DNA of 64,000 nucleotides, taken from the NCBI GenBank assembly GCA_050258755.1, contig JBLMZI010000004.1, positions 620,001 to 684,000 on the forward strand. The letters are read 5' to 3'. The notes beneath the pieces were generated by a model. The model was not told the origin of the DNA. It saw only the letters and a program-made list of their open reading frames with translations, and did not search any database. How positions within the stretch are numbered: position 1 is the stretch's first letter; every line of letters starts with the position of its first letter. Source of the stretch: JBLMZI01 sp050258755 (GTDB taxonomy: Bacteria; Bacillota; Syntrophomonadia; Syntrophomonadales; DTU052). This document shows, piece by piece, positions 24,535 to 33,086 of this stretch. Made by a program: the position numbers and the translations under genes.

Positions 24535-26184
24535 CTACTGCCCGCTGTTAAACAGCCGGTTCAGGCTGTCACTGTCCGGGCTGGCCGGCGCCGAGGACGG
24601 TCTCGCCGCCGAGGTCGCCCCCGCCCGTTTCAAGATCGCGGCTGACTGTTGATTGTTGGTGGATAAGGCCAGCCCCAAAGCGCTCCATCCCAGGTTATTT
24701 TTGGCATTTGCGTCCGCACCCTTATCGATCAGGTACTTTACGGTCAGTGGTTTGCCCATGTAAGCGGCACACAAAAGCGGGGTCCAGCCTTCCTCGTTTT
24801 TCGCGTTCACATCCGCGCCAGCCGGAACCAACAGCTTGATGGCATCGATTTTTCCCTGCGATGCGGCAGCGATCAGGGCCGTGTTGCCGCCTTTCTGCTT
24901 CAGATTCGGGTTCGCGCCGTGATCCAGCAGGGCCTTCACCGTGGCAACCTTGCCATACCAGGCAGCCTGCATCAATGGGGTCACACCCATGGAATCGGTC
25001 AAATCCGGTTTTGCGCCGGCCTTCAAAAGCGCATCAGCGACCGCGTCGTCCTGGGTGATTGCCAGCAATAAAACCGGTGTCTTTTTTGCATCCAGTGCAT
25101 TCGGATCCGCACCGGATGCCAGGAGCGATTTCGTCGTTGCCGTGTCATTGGCTTTTGCGGCTTCAATCAACTTCTGGTTCAGTTTTTGCTGTTCCCCGGA
25201 AACCTGCACGGAAGTCGCCGGTTTTCCCTGATTGGTCTGTTTTTCTTCTCCGCGCTCGGAAAGCCAGCTGCCAAGCACGAACGCGCCGCCGCACAGTCCC
25301 ACGATCAATACTGCCGCAGCCGTTTTCCCAAGCCACTCGGGGCCTCGCCGTTTTTTCCCATATAACGCCTTCATCTCCGGGCGCCCCGTAGGCAGTTCAA
25401 ATCGTTCCAGCCCCAAGGGCCCCCAGTCCCGAGTTTCCCCGGATACCCCTTCAGATTTCCGTGGGACGACTTCTTCCCGCGCAGCGGCCGAAGCCGATTC
25501 GAGATCCGGTTCGGATGATATCGCAATTGTTTCGGGAACCGGCACTTCAGCGGCAATCCCGGCGGTTTCCATAATAGCTGCCGCGGTTTGGCTCAGGGCG
25601 GAATCCGTGATCTCGGCACTGGTCCCGGTATCAGCAAGGCGCTTCAAGCGCACAACCGGCGGAGCGAGTTCGCCAAGATCGATCCCTTCTTCCAGCAGTT
25701 CGCGCAAGCGGCCAGTCGGATCATTGGATTGCAGCAGTTCTGCGATAATACTCCCGGACTCGTCCAATCCGAGCTCGTACTCACCGCCAGCCATCAAATC
25801 AGGCTGGGTCGCGAGCAGGTTTTTCATCTCGGTGAGCATCACCTGGGTCCGTTCCAGCAGGCCGGCATGATGAATCAGCGTCCGGCTGGCCTGGTTCTGC
25901 GCTAACTGCATTAACAGTTCGGCTTCTGATTTGGCGTTAAGCATGATCATATCCGCATACTTTTCCGTAATTGACTGGGATTTTTTCAGGGTCTCCTCCA
26001 TACGGGCATACCGTTCCAGAGCCGCCTGGGTCCGGTGCACCTTGGCTTTCAGTTCCGAATGTTCGTTAAACACAACCTCGAACGCTTCCGCCAGTTCAAC
26101 CAGCAGTGCATCCACTTCGGCCGGGCTATAGCCATTCATGCGGGAGGGAAACTCCTGTTTGCGAATATCCAGTGGCGTGAGCAT
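24535..26184 (-). CDS. DivIVA-domain / transmembrane / ankyrin-repeat protein
   Basis: 549 residues. Residues 1-60 (LTPLDIRKQEFPSRMNGYSP...) match the DivIVA N-terminal domain that binds curved membrane and forms coiled coils; the helical region runs to about 185. An acidic, low-complexity linker follows, then a single membrane segment at about 287-306 and five to six ankyrin repeats (336-525; e.g. VTPLMQAAWYGKVATVKALL). The topology would put the ankyrins outside if DivIVA is inside. It might link cell poles or septa to surface structures; it is transcribed next to the pilus operon but with a separate upstream region. Confidence 0.75.
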   Translation of the reverse strand: MLTPLDIRKQEFPSRMNGYSPAEVDALLVELAEAFEVVFNEHSELKAKVHRTQAALERYARMEETLKKSQSITEKYADMIMLNAKSEAELLMQLAQNQASRTLIHHAGLLERTQVMLTEMKNLLATQPDLMAGGEYELGLDESGSIIAELLQSNDPTGRLRELLEEGIDLGELAPPVVRLKRLADTGTSAEITDSALSQTAAAIMETAGIAAEVPVPETIAISSEPDLESASAAAREEVVPRKSEGVSGETRDWGPLGLERFELPTGRPEMKALYGKKRRGPEWLGKTAAAVLIVGLCGGAFVLGSWLSERGEEKQTNQGKPATSVQVSGEQQKLNQKLIEAAKANDTATTKSLLASGADPNALDAKKTPVLLLAITQDDAVADALLKAGAKPDLTDSMGVTPLMQAAWYGKVATVKALLDHGANPNLKQKGGNTALIAAASQGKIDAIKLLVPAGADVNAKNEEGWTPLLCAAYMGKPLTVKYLIDKGADANAKNNLGWSALGLALSTNNQQSAAILKRAGATSAARPSSAPASPDSDSLNRLFNSGQ

Positions 26185-26391
26185 GATATGATCACCTTTC
26201 CGTCTTTTTCAGCGGTCGATGGTCCTCATGGAATTGAAGCGTGTACGCGCCGCTTGTGACATTCTTCCACAAGAAGCGACGAAATCCTGCAAAAGCGGCA
26301 AAATCCGCAGATCGAATAGAAACAATGGAAAAATCAATACAGTCTGGTGTACAATGGTTGTAATCAACTCGGATTTTTAGGAGGGTTACGG
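26185..26391. promoter_or_regulatory. Divergent promoter region
   Basis: About 200 bases between the divergent DivIVA-ankyrin and stalk-domain genes. A TACAAT at 26350 is a candidate -10 for the plus-strand genes, with no good -35. No hairpin or repeat stands out. Confidence 0.35.
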
Positions 26392-27339
26392 GTGCGTAAA
26401 GCGTTCATTTTCTTATTGACAGCCGTATTCCTGATCGGAATCGCTGGTGCCGCAGCCGGAGCAACGGCACGAGTCACGGTGAATGACAAAGAAATCAGCT
26501 TTGACTCCCCACCGGTGATGATTCAAGGACGGGTGATGGTATCGATCCGGCCGGTCATGGAAGCCGCAGGTGCAGACGTGTACTGGAATGATTATACGCA
26601 GACCGTTACAGTAACCAAAAACGGCAGCGTGGTCCGCATGAAGGTTGGCGGCAGTTCGTCCCTGGACGGAAAGGAACTGAAACCGGAAGTCCCGCTGACC
26701 ATCATCAAGGGACGGCTCATGGCGCCGCTGCGCTTTATCGGCGAAGCCCTGCAAATGAAGGTGGACTGGAACAGTCAGTCTTACGTGGCTTCGATCGTTT
26801 CCAATGAAATTGCGGCTGCCGCAGAGCCGGTTGCCCAGCCTGCAACAGTAACCAAGACGACCAGCAATCCCATGGAACAACCCGAAATCCCCGGCATGAT
26901 CTTTATGACCGGATCGGTTCAGACGCTGTCCAAGACACCGCCCACGGATATTCGGTCAGATTTGACTCAACGCTTCGGCCAGCGAACCGGGTTCGGGGAT
27001 TATACAATCAATGTGGAGAGCGGCACTGCTCAGTATTGCATGATTAATATCGTTATGAAGGAAGCCATTGGCAATCCGAGCGGTTGGCATACAGCCACCC
27101 AATCCCAAAAGGAAGCTTTGCTAAACGAGATTGTCAAGCAGCTTCACGCCTGGTATGAAGACGCGCGCATTGAAGTCACCGTGTCTATTGAAGGGGAGCG
27201 GGCCACGGATCAGCCGTCATTCGGCGAAACGATTCTTCGGCCGAACGGTGAAAAAGGATATATCGTATCAGTTTCACAATCGGTTGCACGCGGTTATTGG
27301 AACACATCTTTTGACGCACCGTCGTGTACTGTCAATTAG
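26392..27339 (+). CDS. Secreted protein with copper amine oxidase-like (stalk) domain
   Basis: About 315 residues, signal peptide VRKAFIFLLTAVFLIGIAG. Residues about 25-135 are the stalk-type copper amine oxidase N-terminal domain common in secreted Firmicutes proteins (VMIQGRVMVSIRPVMEAAGA; TIIKGRLMAPLRFIGEALQM). The C-terminal 150 residues, with a single Cys in SGTAQYCMIN and another at the end, are not recognised. The start is GTG 26392 with AGGAGG seven bases upstream; the earlier ATG at 26347 lacks a site. It is followed closely by another secreted-protein gene. The domain probably binds cell-wall material and is not an enzyme. Confidence 0.8.
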   Translation: MRKAFIFLLTAVFLIGIAGAAAGATARVTVNDKEISFDSPPVMIQGRVMVSIRPVMEAAGADVYWNDYTQTVTVTKNGSVVRMKVGGSSSLDGKELKPEVPLTIIKGRLMAPLRFIGEALQMKVDWNSQSYVASIVSNEIAAAAEPVAQPATVTKTTSNPMEQPEIPGMIFMTGSVQTLSKTPPTDIRSDLTQRFGQRTGFGDYTINVESGTAQYCMINIVMKEAIGNPSGWHTATQSQKEALLNEIVKQLHAWYEDARIEVTVSIEGERATDQPSFGETILRPNGEKGYIVSVSQSVARGYWNTSFDAPSCTVN

Positions 27340-27359
27340 GTAGAACAGGAGGTTATTTG

Positions 27360-28085
27360 GTGATGAAACGATCGACACACCTTCACCGCCGAATGGTGTT
27401 GTGCCTTGTAAGCGCACTGATTTTGGTCTTTGTTTCGGCTATCCCCGTTCTGGCCGCTGACGCGGCCCCAGCTGCAGCGAAGCAGCCGCTGATTATATCG
27501 AACGAATCAATTCGCTCGCTCAACAACGGCACCGGCGAATATACGATGATGGCCACCGTGGAAAATCCGAATAGTGAATGGTCAGTTTATCAGACAAAAT
27601 ATAGTTTCCTGGCATATGACGCCGCGGGAAAAGAGGTTCTCCCGGACGGTCCGGATAAGCACCCGGAGTATACGATTCATGTTATTCCTCCCCATGCCAA
27701 AGTTAACGTTTTTGCTTCAAACACGAATGGCAGAGATGTTTCAACGGTCAAACTGCAGATCAAGACCATCAACTGGGAAAAACTGAATAACCTTTTGCCA
27801 GAGTTTTCGCTGACCGCTGTTGATTCAACGTTTGATAAATACAGTGTTAATATTTCAGGTTTGCTGGCCTCCAAAACCGCTACCTCATGCAACGCGTGGG
27901 CGGTTGTAACCATCTACGATAAAAATGGCGTCATGGTTAATGGAAGGCATTTTGAGCTAAAGAGTGTCGGCATTGTCGGCAAACCTACTCCGTTCAAGTT
28001 TGTCGTCTGGGGCAACGGTACTGACCTGTATTCAAAATACTCCTTGCAGATTATCGCTTCTGATGTTCCCCAGGTCGGTTATTAG
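27360..28085 (+). CDS. Secreted protein of unknown function
   Basis: About 241 residues with a signal peptide (RMVLCLVSALILVFVSAIPVLA). The mature part looks like a single beta-sandwich of the FxLYD type: it begins with NESIRSLNNGTGEYTMMATVENP, a pattern of domains that report on intact or paired exported proteins. AGGAGG lies seven bases before GTG 27360; ATG 27363 is also possible. It is co-transcribed with the stalk-domain gene 20 bases upstream and ends at a strong terminator. No catalytic motif is visible. Confidence 0.7.
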   Translation: MMKRSTHLHRRMVLCLVSALILVFVSAIPVLAADAAPAAAKQPLIISNESIRSLNNGTGEYTMMATVENPNSEWSVYQTKYSFLAYDAAGKEVLPDGPDKHPEYTIHVIPPHAKVNVFASNTNGRDVSTVKLQIKTINWEKLNNLLPEFSLTAVDSTFDKYSVNISGLLASKTATSCNAWAVVTIYDKNGVMVNGRHFELKSVGIVGKPTPFKFVVWGNGTDLYSKYSLQIIASDVPQVGY

Positions 28086-28092
28086 ATCAGCC

Positions 28093-28130
28093 AAAAAAGG
28101 GTTTGCGGCTCAGCCGCAAACCCTTTTTTT
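28093..28130. terminator. Bidirectional Rho-independent terminator
   Basis: AAAAAAGGGTTTGCGGCT (28093-28110) and AGCCGCAAACCCTTTTTTT (28112-28130) form a near-perfect stem with A and T tracts on both sides. It lies between the convergent genes ending at 28085 (plus) and 28153 (minus). Confidence 0.95.
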
Positions 28131-28152
28131 CATTACATAAACCGGAACCAGC

Positions 28153-28695
28153 CTATTCGGCCGGTTCCGTGTAATCCCTCAGATCCAGCGCTGCCGGGAA
28201 AAGTGCTCTAAAGCGCTTTGCGGAATCAACGTCTTTGGTCAGAAAGACTGTTCTGTTCATGTTGTCGCAGATAATTTCGATTTCGGCCTCTGGATACCTG
28301 ATCCGAGGCTCTCTGGCGGCCACCAGTTCATCGGCCCCGCCTGCCGGTGCGCTATCCAGCATCCAGGGATTAAAGGTGCTCCCATTGGGAAAGGCGGCAA
28401 AAACGCCGGTGACAAACTGCAGCGGGTACTCATCGATCATTTCGCTCAATTCCTCGCCGGATATCCACACCGTGGGATTCTGAAAAAGCTCCATCGCACC
28501 CCAGTTCATGGTTCGACCCAACACCCGCTCCATGCTGCCATCCGGTTGTTCCTGCGGCAGCACGGTAAAGGCGTGCCCGGTGATCAGCCAGTTATATCCA
28601 TTCTGGCTCCCATCCAGAGCCTGAAACACCTTTTTAACATCCGTTGGCCATCTCATTTCGTCACATGGCGGCAGGACCAATCCGTAGATTTCCAT
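28153..28695 (-). CDS. Hypothetical protein
   Basis: About 180 residues, soluble, no signal peptide. It begins MEIYGLVLPPCDEMRWPTDV and contains a Trp-rich centre (YNWLITGHAF, MNWGAMELF). I do not recognise the family. ATG 28695 has GGGGGA seven bases upstream; the longer in-frame start at 28758 has none. It is separate from its neighbours: a terminator follows it, and the sensor kinase gene is about 130 bases away on the same strand. Confidence 0.65.
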   Translation of the reverse strand: MEIYGLVLPPCDEMRWPTDVKKVFQALDGSQNGYNWLITGHAFTVLPQEQPDGSMERVLGRTMNWGAMELFQNPTVWISGEELSEMIDEYPLQFVTGVFAAFPNGSTFNPWMLDSAPAGGADELVAAREPRIRYPEAEIEIICDNMNRTVFLTKDVDSAKRFRALFPAALDLRDYTEPAE

Positions 28696-28821
28696 CTTTA
28701 TCCCCCTTACGCGTCCCAACAAGTTTTCGGGACCGGTTTTCGCTTCGTTGACTGCCATACATTCAATTCTGCGGCCGCCTTCGATTTCCTGCTCGGTTTT
28801 AAAAACTCCCGAAGACCGGCA

Positions 28822-30057
28822 TCATGTCTCCGCGCCCGCCGTCGCATCCACCGGCAGCTGTACCGTAAATGTCGTTCCGCTTCCAACCGCGCTAATGACC
28901 TCGATCGTTCCGCCATGGTTTTCCACAATCACCCGGGCAATGGCAAGTCCAAGACCGGAACCGGCGGCCGACCGTGCCGGATCGGCCTGGTAAAACCGGT
29001 CAAACAATTTGGGCAGATGCGCTGCGGCAATGCCCTCACCGGTATCCTGAACGGTCACGACGGCATTCTTTACGCTTTTAGTCATTCCAATCCGAACGGT
29101 ACCCCCGTTTGAAGTATGCCGAATCGCGTTATCCAGCAGAATGGTAATAAGCTGTTCGATTTGCCCGCAGTCACCCCGAAAAGGCACTGCCTTCAAGGTG
29201 CCGATTTCCAGTGCCACCCCTTTGACGGCAGCCACGCTTTTCATCGGTTCCGCAGCGGCCAGCACCGCTTCTCCCAGCGGGAAGTACGTGGATTTGATGC
29301 CTTCCTGACCGGCGTCGGCCCGGGCAATAAAGAGCAGTGAATCCACCAAACGAGTCATCCGCTCGGCCATTTCTTCAATATTACCCAACCATTTCTGTTC
29401 CATATCAGCCATTGCCGGCAATTCTTCACGCAGCACCGAAATGTTGGTCCGGATAATCGCCAGCGGTGTGCGTAGCTCATGCGACGCGTTGGCCAGAAAG
29501 GCTTTTTGCTGCTCCCAGGCCGCCTTTACCGGCCGCATCGCCCGATTGGCCAGGTAGAAGCTCGCCGCCATGGATAGAAGCAGGCAAAGCAGACCGATCA
29601 ATCCCAATGCGGATGCCAGAGCATTCTGCAGCATCCGCTCCCGGGTGAAATCATGCAGAATGATGAGCCGACCGCCGGTATCCTTCAGTTCGAACTGCAG
29701 ACAAAGATATTCGCTGCCTTTGTTCGTAACCCGCGTTTCCTCGGGAGCGTTCCGTGAAATCGATCTGGCAATCGATTCACAGGCGCGGTCATTTAATGCC
29801 GAAAACGGCGACCGTTCAGCAGCGTGCCCCTCGGCATCAACTTTGACATATGAAAAAGCCGGCGGCGGAGGCGGTAGCGGGCGCCCCGGCTCAGCCGCCA
29901 ACAGATCTGAGGCCATGCCGTACATAATGTCTTCGGCGCTTTTTTTCGCGTAACTCCCGGTAACCAAATAGGTACCGGTGATTAGAATGCCAAACAGGGC
30001 GGCAATCACGATCAGGTTAACTATGACCAGCCGGTTTCGAAGCCTTGCAAACATCAT
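28822..30057 (-). CDS. Sensor histidine kinase
   Basis: 411 residues. Membrane segment 1 (about 11-33), an extracytoplasmic domain with a PPPPP run (61-65), membrane segment 2 (about 149-169), a short linker in place of a clear HAMP, then HisKA with phosphorylatable His193 (LANASHELRTPLA) and the ATP-binding domain (N box LLDNAIRHT, DTGEGIAA, GSGLGLAIARV). It overlaps the response regulator by four bases (ATGA) and is translated with it. The signal is unknown; the divergent Ser/Pro-rich gene is a plausible target or ligand. Confidence 0.9.
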   Translation of the reverse strand: MMFARLRNRLVIVNLIVIAALFGILITGTYLVTGSYAKKSAEDIMYGMASDLLAAEPGRPLPPPPPAFSYVKVDAEGHAAERSPFSALNDRACESIARSISRNAPEETRVTNKGSEYLCLQFELKDTGGRLIILHDFTRERMLQNALASALGLIGLLCLLLSMAASFYLANRAMRPVKAAWEQQKAFLANASHELRTPLAIIRTNISVLREELPAMADMEQKWLGNIEEMAERMTRLVDSLLFIARADAGQEGIKSTYFPLGEAVLAAAEPMKSVAAVKGVALEIGTLKAVPFRGDCGQIEQLITILLDNAIRHTSNGGTVRIGMTKSVKNAVVTVQDTGEGIAAAHLPKLFDRFYQADPARSAAGSGLGLAIARVIVENHGGTIEVISAVGSGTTFTVQLPVDATAGAET

Positions 30058-30728
30058 CGTTCTCCCTTTTTCAAGGCCATGTAGTACCCGATTCCGCGCA
30101 CATTCTTGATCAAGTTGGTTTTCAGTTTTTTCCGAAGGTAATGGATATACAGGTCCACATTGGACAGATCAATCTCGGATTCATAGCCCCAGATCTTCTC
30201 AAGAATGGTCTGCTTGCTGACGACCAGCCCCTGATTCCGCATGAGGAGTTCCAGCAACAGCACTTCTTTGTGGGTCAGGTGAACGATTCTGCCCTCACAG
30301 GCGACTTCACGGCGAACCGGATCCAGGACTATTCCGTTTGCCTCCAGCAGGTTTGCGCTGATTGGCTTGTCCATCCTGCGAGTCAGTGCCCGCAGCCGGG
30401 CCATCAGTTCCTCTCCGGAAAACGGCTTGACCATGTAATCGTCGGCGCCGGCGTCAAGGCCTTCCACCCGGTCTTCGGTCGAATCCTTCGCGGTTAATAG
30501 CAGTACCGGGGTTTCAATCCCCTCCTGCCGAATTTCCTTGAGCAGGGAGATGCCGTCCCGTTTGGGCAGCATCCGGTCCAGGATAATCAGGTCGTAAACG
30601 CCGGTTTCCGCCATTTCGTAACCGATCTGACCATCTGAAGCGACATCGGCCCCATAGCCCGCTTTTTTCAGCATATGGGCCAGCGCGCCGGACAACGTTT
30701 TTTCGTCCTCTACCACCAGTACCCGCAT
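30054..30728 (-). CDS. OmpR/PhoB-type response regulator
   Basis: About 224 residues. Receiver domain with acidic pair ED (residues 7-8), phosphorylation site Asp51 (LIILDRMLP) and Lys in VKPF; winged-helix DNA-binding domain at the C-terminus (LTHKEVLLLELLMRN; VDLYIHYLRKKL). ATG 30728 is preceded by AAGGGAA; a longer frame to 30767 is less likely. It pairs with the kinase encoded directly downstream. The divergent promoter region 30729-30961 probably contains its operator. Confidence 0.93.
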   Translation of the reverse strand: MRVLVVEDEKTLSGALAHMLKKAGYGADVASDGQIGYEMAETGVYDLIILDRMLPKRDGISLLKEIRQEGIETPVLLLTAKDSTEDRVEGLDAGADDYMVKPFSGEELMARLRALTRRMDKPISANLLEANGIVLDPVRREVACEGRIVHLTHKEVLLLELLMRNQGLVVSKQTILEKIWGYESEIDLSNVDLYIHYLRKKLKTNLIKNVRGIGYYMALKKGER

Positions 30729-30961
30729 CAGGCCATTCCCTTCACAGCTTCCTGCCCGTTTATGCAATCCATTCCTTAGCTTGATTGTAAATGCAAAGGT
30801 TTTGAAATGCTTTAGATTTTCAAAGAAAAATCAAAAGCGGTTCACCGATGCATGAAACAGACGGGACGATTTTGCCTTGGTTACGGAATTATCGGACTAA
30901 ACCGGGTGCGGCAGGGGTTATCCCTTTTATATGACAACTTATTGAGAAAGGAGGTTTCAAT

Positions 30962-31945
30962 GTGAGTATTTCATCGATCAATGCCTTAGGGTCATCCGCT
31001 TTGTCGATGTGGCGAAGCTCCCAGATGTCTACGCTGGCGGATGCGCTGCAGCAGAACCCATCCTCAACCCAGAAAAACAGCGGCTGGTTCCGGTCCGCTG
31101 CTTCCAGCAGCGCCGGGGCTTCAAGCTGCCTGTCCCAGAGCAACCTGGCCAGCCTGATGACCCAGATGAACAACTTGTACGGCAGGATGACTTCGACCGG
31201 TTCGGCATCCTCAACCGGGTCGTCCGATATGGAAGAAGCCATGCAGCAGATGAAAGAATCGCTGGCAGCCTTGGAGGAGCGAATTCAAACCCTGTCGGAG
31301 AGCGATTCGGTATCCAAAACAGATCTTGCCGATGCGCTTACCGAATTCAAGGACATCATGTCCCAGATGAAAGAAAAGACCCCGGGGCCGCCGCCCGGTA
31401 ACGGTCCGAGCGGTTCCAATCCCATGGAAGACCAGGTGGACCAATTGGAAGAACAGATCCAGGCCTTAGCCGATGATGAATCCGTGTCAACGGATGACGT
31501 CCAAAGCATCCTTGGCAGCCTTGCCGATCTGGTCTCAAAAGCGCAGAAACCGCCCGGCCGTGCCGGTATGGAAGGCGGAGGACCGCCCGGTCCGCCGCCC
31601 GGCCCACCCCCTGATCAAGCCGTTTCCGGCGCGGCAAGCGCGGCGTCCGCCACCCAGAGCGGCCTGAGCAGCCTTTCCGAAGACCAGTGGTCGGCAATCA
31701 TGGATGATTTGAAAGATGTCGCAGAACGGCTGATGAGCAGTTCGGAGAAAGACACATCCGCCGCTTCGGCTTCGTCGAACAGCGAGGATTCCACAAGCAC
31801 CGGCGGCGTCTCTGACGATCAGCAGAAACAGGAGCGCGTTTGGTACCTGCAGCAAATGCTTCTGAACACCGTGATGCAGTTATATCAAAACCCATTTGAT
31901 TCAACCGATGCAGCAGCCGGGTCCACGGCTTCGTTTACCGCATAA
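30962..31945 (+). CDS. Ser/Pro-rich protein with internally repeated helical units
   Basis: 327 residues, no signal peptide. A Ser-rich N-terminus (SISSINALGSSALSMW) is followed by two helical units (LEERIQTLSESDSVSKTDL... and LEEQIQALADDESVSTDDV...), each ending in a Pro/Gly-rich linker (GPPPGNGP, GPPGPPPGPPPD). A third helical unit with SLSEDQW follows, then a Thr/Ala tail. The N-terminal style recalls bacterial proteins that carry EF-hand pairs, and the SVSKTDL/SVSTDDV segments could be degenerate EF-hands; that is weak. GTG start with AGGAGG seven bases upstream. It is divergent from the two-component genes. Confidence 0.65.
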   Translation: MSISSINALGSSALSMWRSSQMSTLADALQQNPSSTQKNSGWFRSAASSSAGASSCLSQSNLASLMTQMNNLYGRMTSTGSASSTGSSDMEEAMQQMKESLAALEERIQTLSESDSVSKTDLADALTEFKDIMSQMKEKTPGPPPGNGPSGSNPMEDQVDQLEEQIQALADDESVSTDDVQSILGSLADLVSKAQKPPGRAGMEGGGPPGPPPGPPPDQAVSGAASAASATQSGLSSLSEDQWSAIMDDLKDVAERLMSSSEKDTSAASASSNSEDSTSTGGVSDDQQKQERVWYLQQMLLNTVMQLYQNPFDSTDAAAGSTASFTA

Positions 31946-31989
31946 CGGTTAAATCGATCCTGTGCTCCGGGAAAACCCCAATCCGCATC

Positions 31990-32046
31990 AAAAAAAGGAT
32001 CTTTCATAAGCAGCTTTTCATCAGACCGCTGGAAGATCCTTTTTTA
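31990..32046 (+). terminator. Rho-independent terminator after the Ser/Pro-rich gene
   Basis: AAAAAAGGATCTTTC (about 31990-32005) pairs with GGAAGATCCTTTTTT (32031-32046); the long loop holds a further small stem. A and T tracts lie on both sides. It precedes the FRG-domain gene. Confidence 0.8.
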
Positions 32047-32151
32047 TCATTCGTCCCCGGATATCGCCGTTTCACGGGCACCCTTCCCACCATGCAGAAT
32101 ATGGTAATCCTAGAGCAGCTGATTCGAATTATGGTGAAAAGGGGTTTTGAC

Positions 32152-33078
32152 ATGGCAAAAACACGCGTAAGAAAGGCCGGCTCCAAGCCGGGGATTGCCC
32201 GCCGTCCCGCCCGCCGGCGGCTGAAAAATCCGGTCCGGCTTAAAGAGATCCGGGTGGCATCGGTCCCGGAGTACCTGAGGGCGGTTAACTCGGTTTTTCA
32301 ATCGCTTTGTTCGCTCAGCCAGGGAAACAACTGCGAACTCTGGTACCGAGGCCAGGTCCGCGAGGATTTTGATTTACTGCCGACCATTACCCGCAAACGC
32401 CAGGGGCTTCAGCTTAACCCGCTGTTTGAAACTGTGTTTCTCTCCAAATTTAAATCGCTCGCCATTCCGTTCGTGGAGGGACTGCCCGCGTTCCCGCTGC
32501 CCGGCGGAATTACACCCTACTGGAGCTGGCTTTTCATGCTGCGTCATTATGGCGTGCCGGCCCGCATTCTGGATTGGAGCCGCGACGCGCTGACCGGTTT
32601 ATTCTTCGCCACCGATGAGGAGGATCCGTCGATTCGGCCCAACATCGATGCCGCGGTTTGGATTCTGAATCCCGTGACCTTGAATCAGGCCTTCAACTTT
32701 CATTCGTTCCTGAAGCCGGGGTATATCCCGAACGTCGAAGAGGCTTCGTTTAATACCCTCTTCGGCCCCGAAAGCAAGAATCGCAATCCGAAACCCGCGG
32801 CCGCGATCGGCCCGAACAACACAACGCGGATCGTCGCACAGCGCGGCACGTTTACCGTCTTTCCCCTCATGAAAAACGTGGTCGCCTTGAACAAACTGCC
32901 TGATGCCGGAAACTATCTGACCCGAATCCTGATTGACGCCAATTTCTTTAAGGAGATTCGGGCCCAACTCCGTCATTTCGGCGTAACCCGGCTCTCTTTG
33001 TACCCTGATCTCCAAACGATTGCGAATGAAATCTTTCAGCAGGTTCTGGACGAAGGCGTCAATACGATCGATCCATGA
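32152..33078 (+). CDS. FRG-domain protein
   Basis: About 308 residues. The FRG motif is visible as LWYRGQVREDFDLLPTITR, and the second conserved segment as LLRHYGVPARILDWSRDAL followed by GLFFATDEE. The N-terminus is Arg/Lys-rich (RVRKAGSKPGIARRPARRRL). FRG domains occur in phage-defence and toxin-like contexts, but no partner gene is adjacent here. ATG 32152 has AAGGGG about eight bases upstream; the longer frame from 32092 is not supported. The stop codon lies nine bases from the convergent PAS-GGDEF-EAL gene. Confidence 0.75.
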   Translation: MAKTRVRKAGSKPGIARRPARRRLKNPVRLKEIRVASVPEYLRAVNSVFQSLCSLSQGNNCELWYRGQVREDFDLLPTITRKRQGLQLNPLFETVFLSKFKSLAIPFVEGLPAFPLPGGITPYWSWLFMLRHYGVPARILDWSRDALTGLFFATDEEDPSIRPNIDAAVWILNPVTLNQAFNFHSFLKPGYIPNVEEASFNTLFGPESKNRNPKPAAAIGPNNTTRIVAQRGTFTVFPLMKNVVALNKLPDAGNYLTRILIDANFFKEIRAQLRHFGVTRLSLYPDLQTIANEIFQQVLDEGVNTIDP

Positions 33079-33086
33079 GCGATCCG

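Noticed and set aside
28153..28695. Assignment of the hypothetical gene to DUF2691
   Set aside because: Only a vague resemblance in length and Trp content; not enough to name it.
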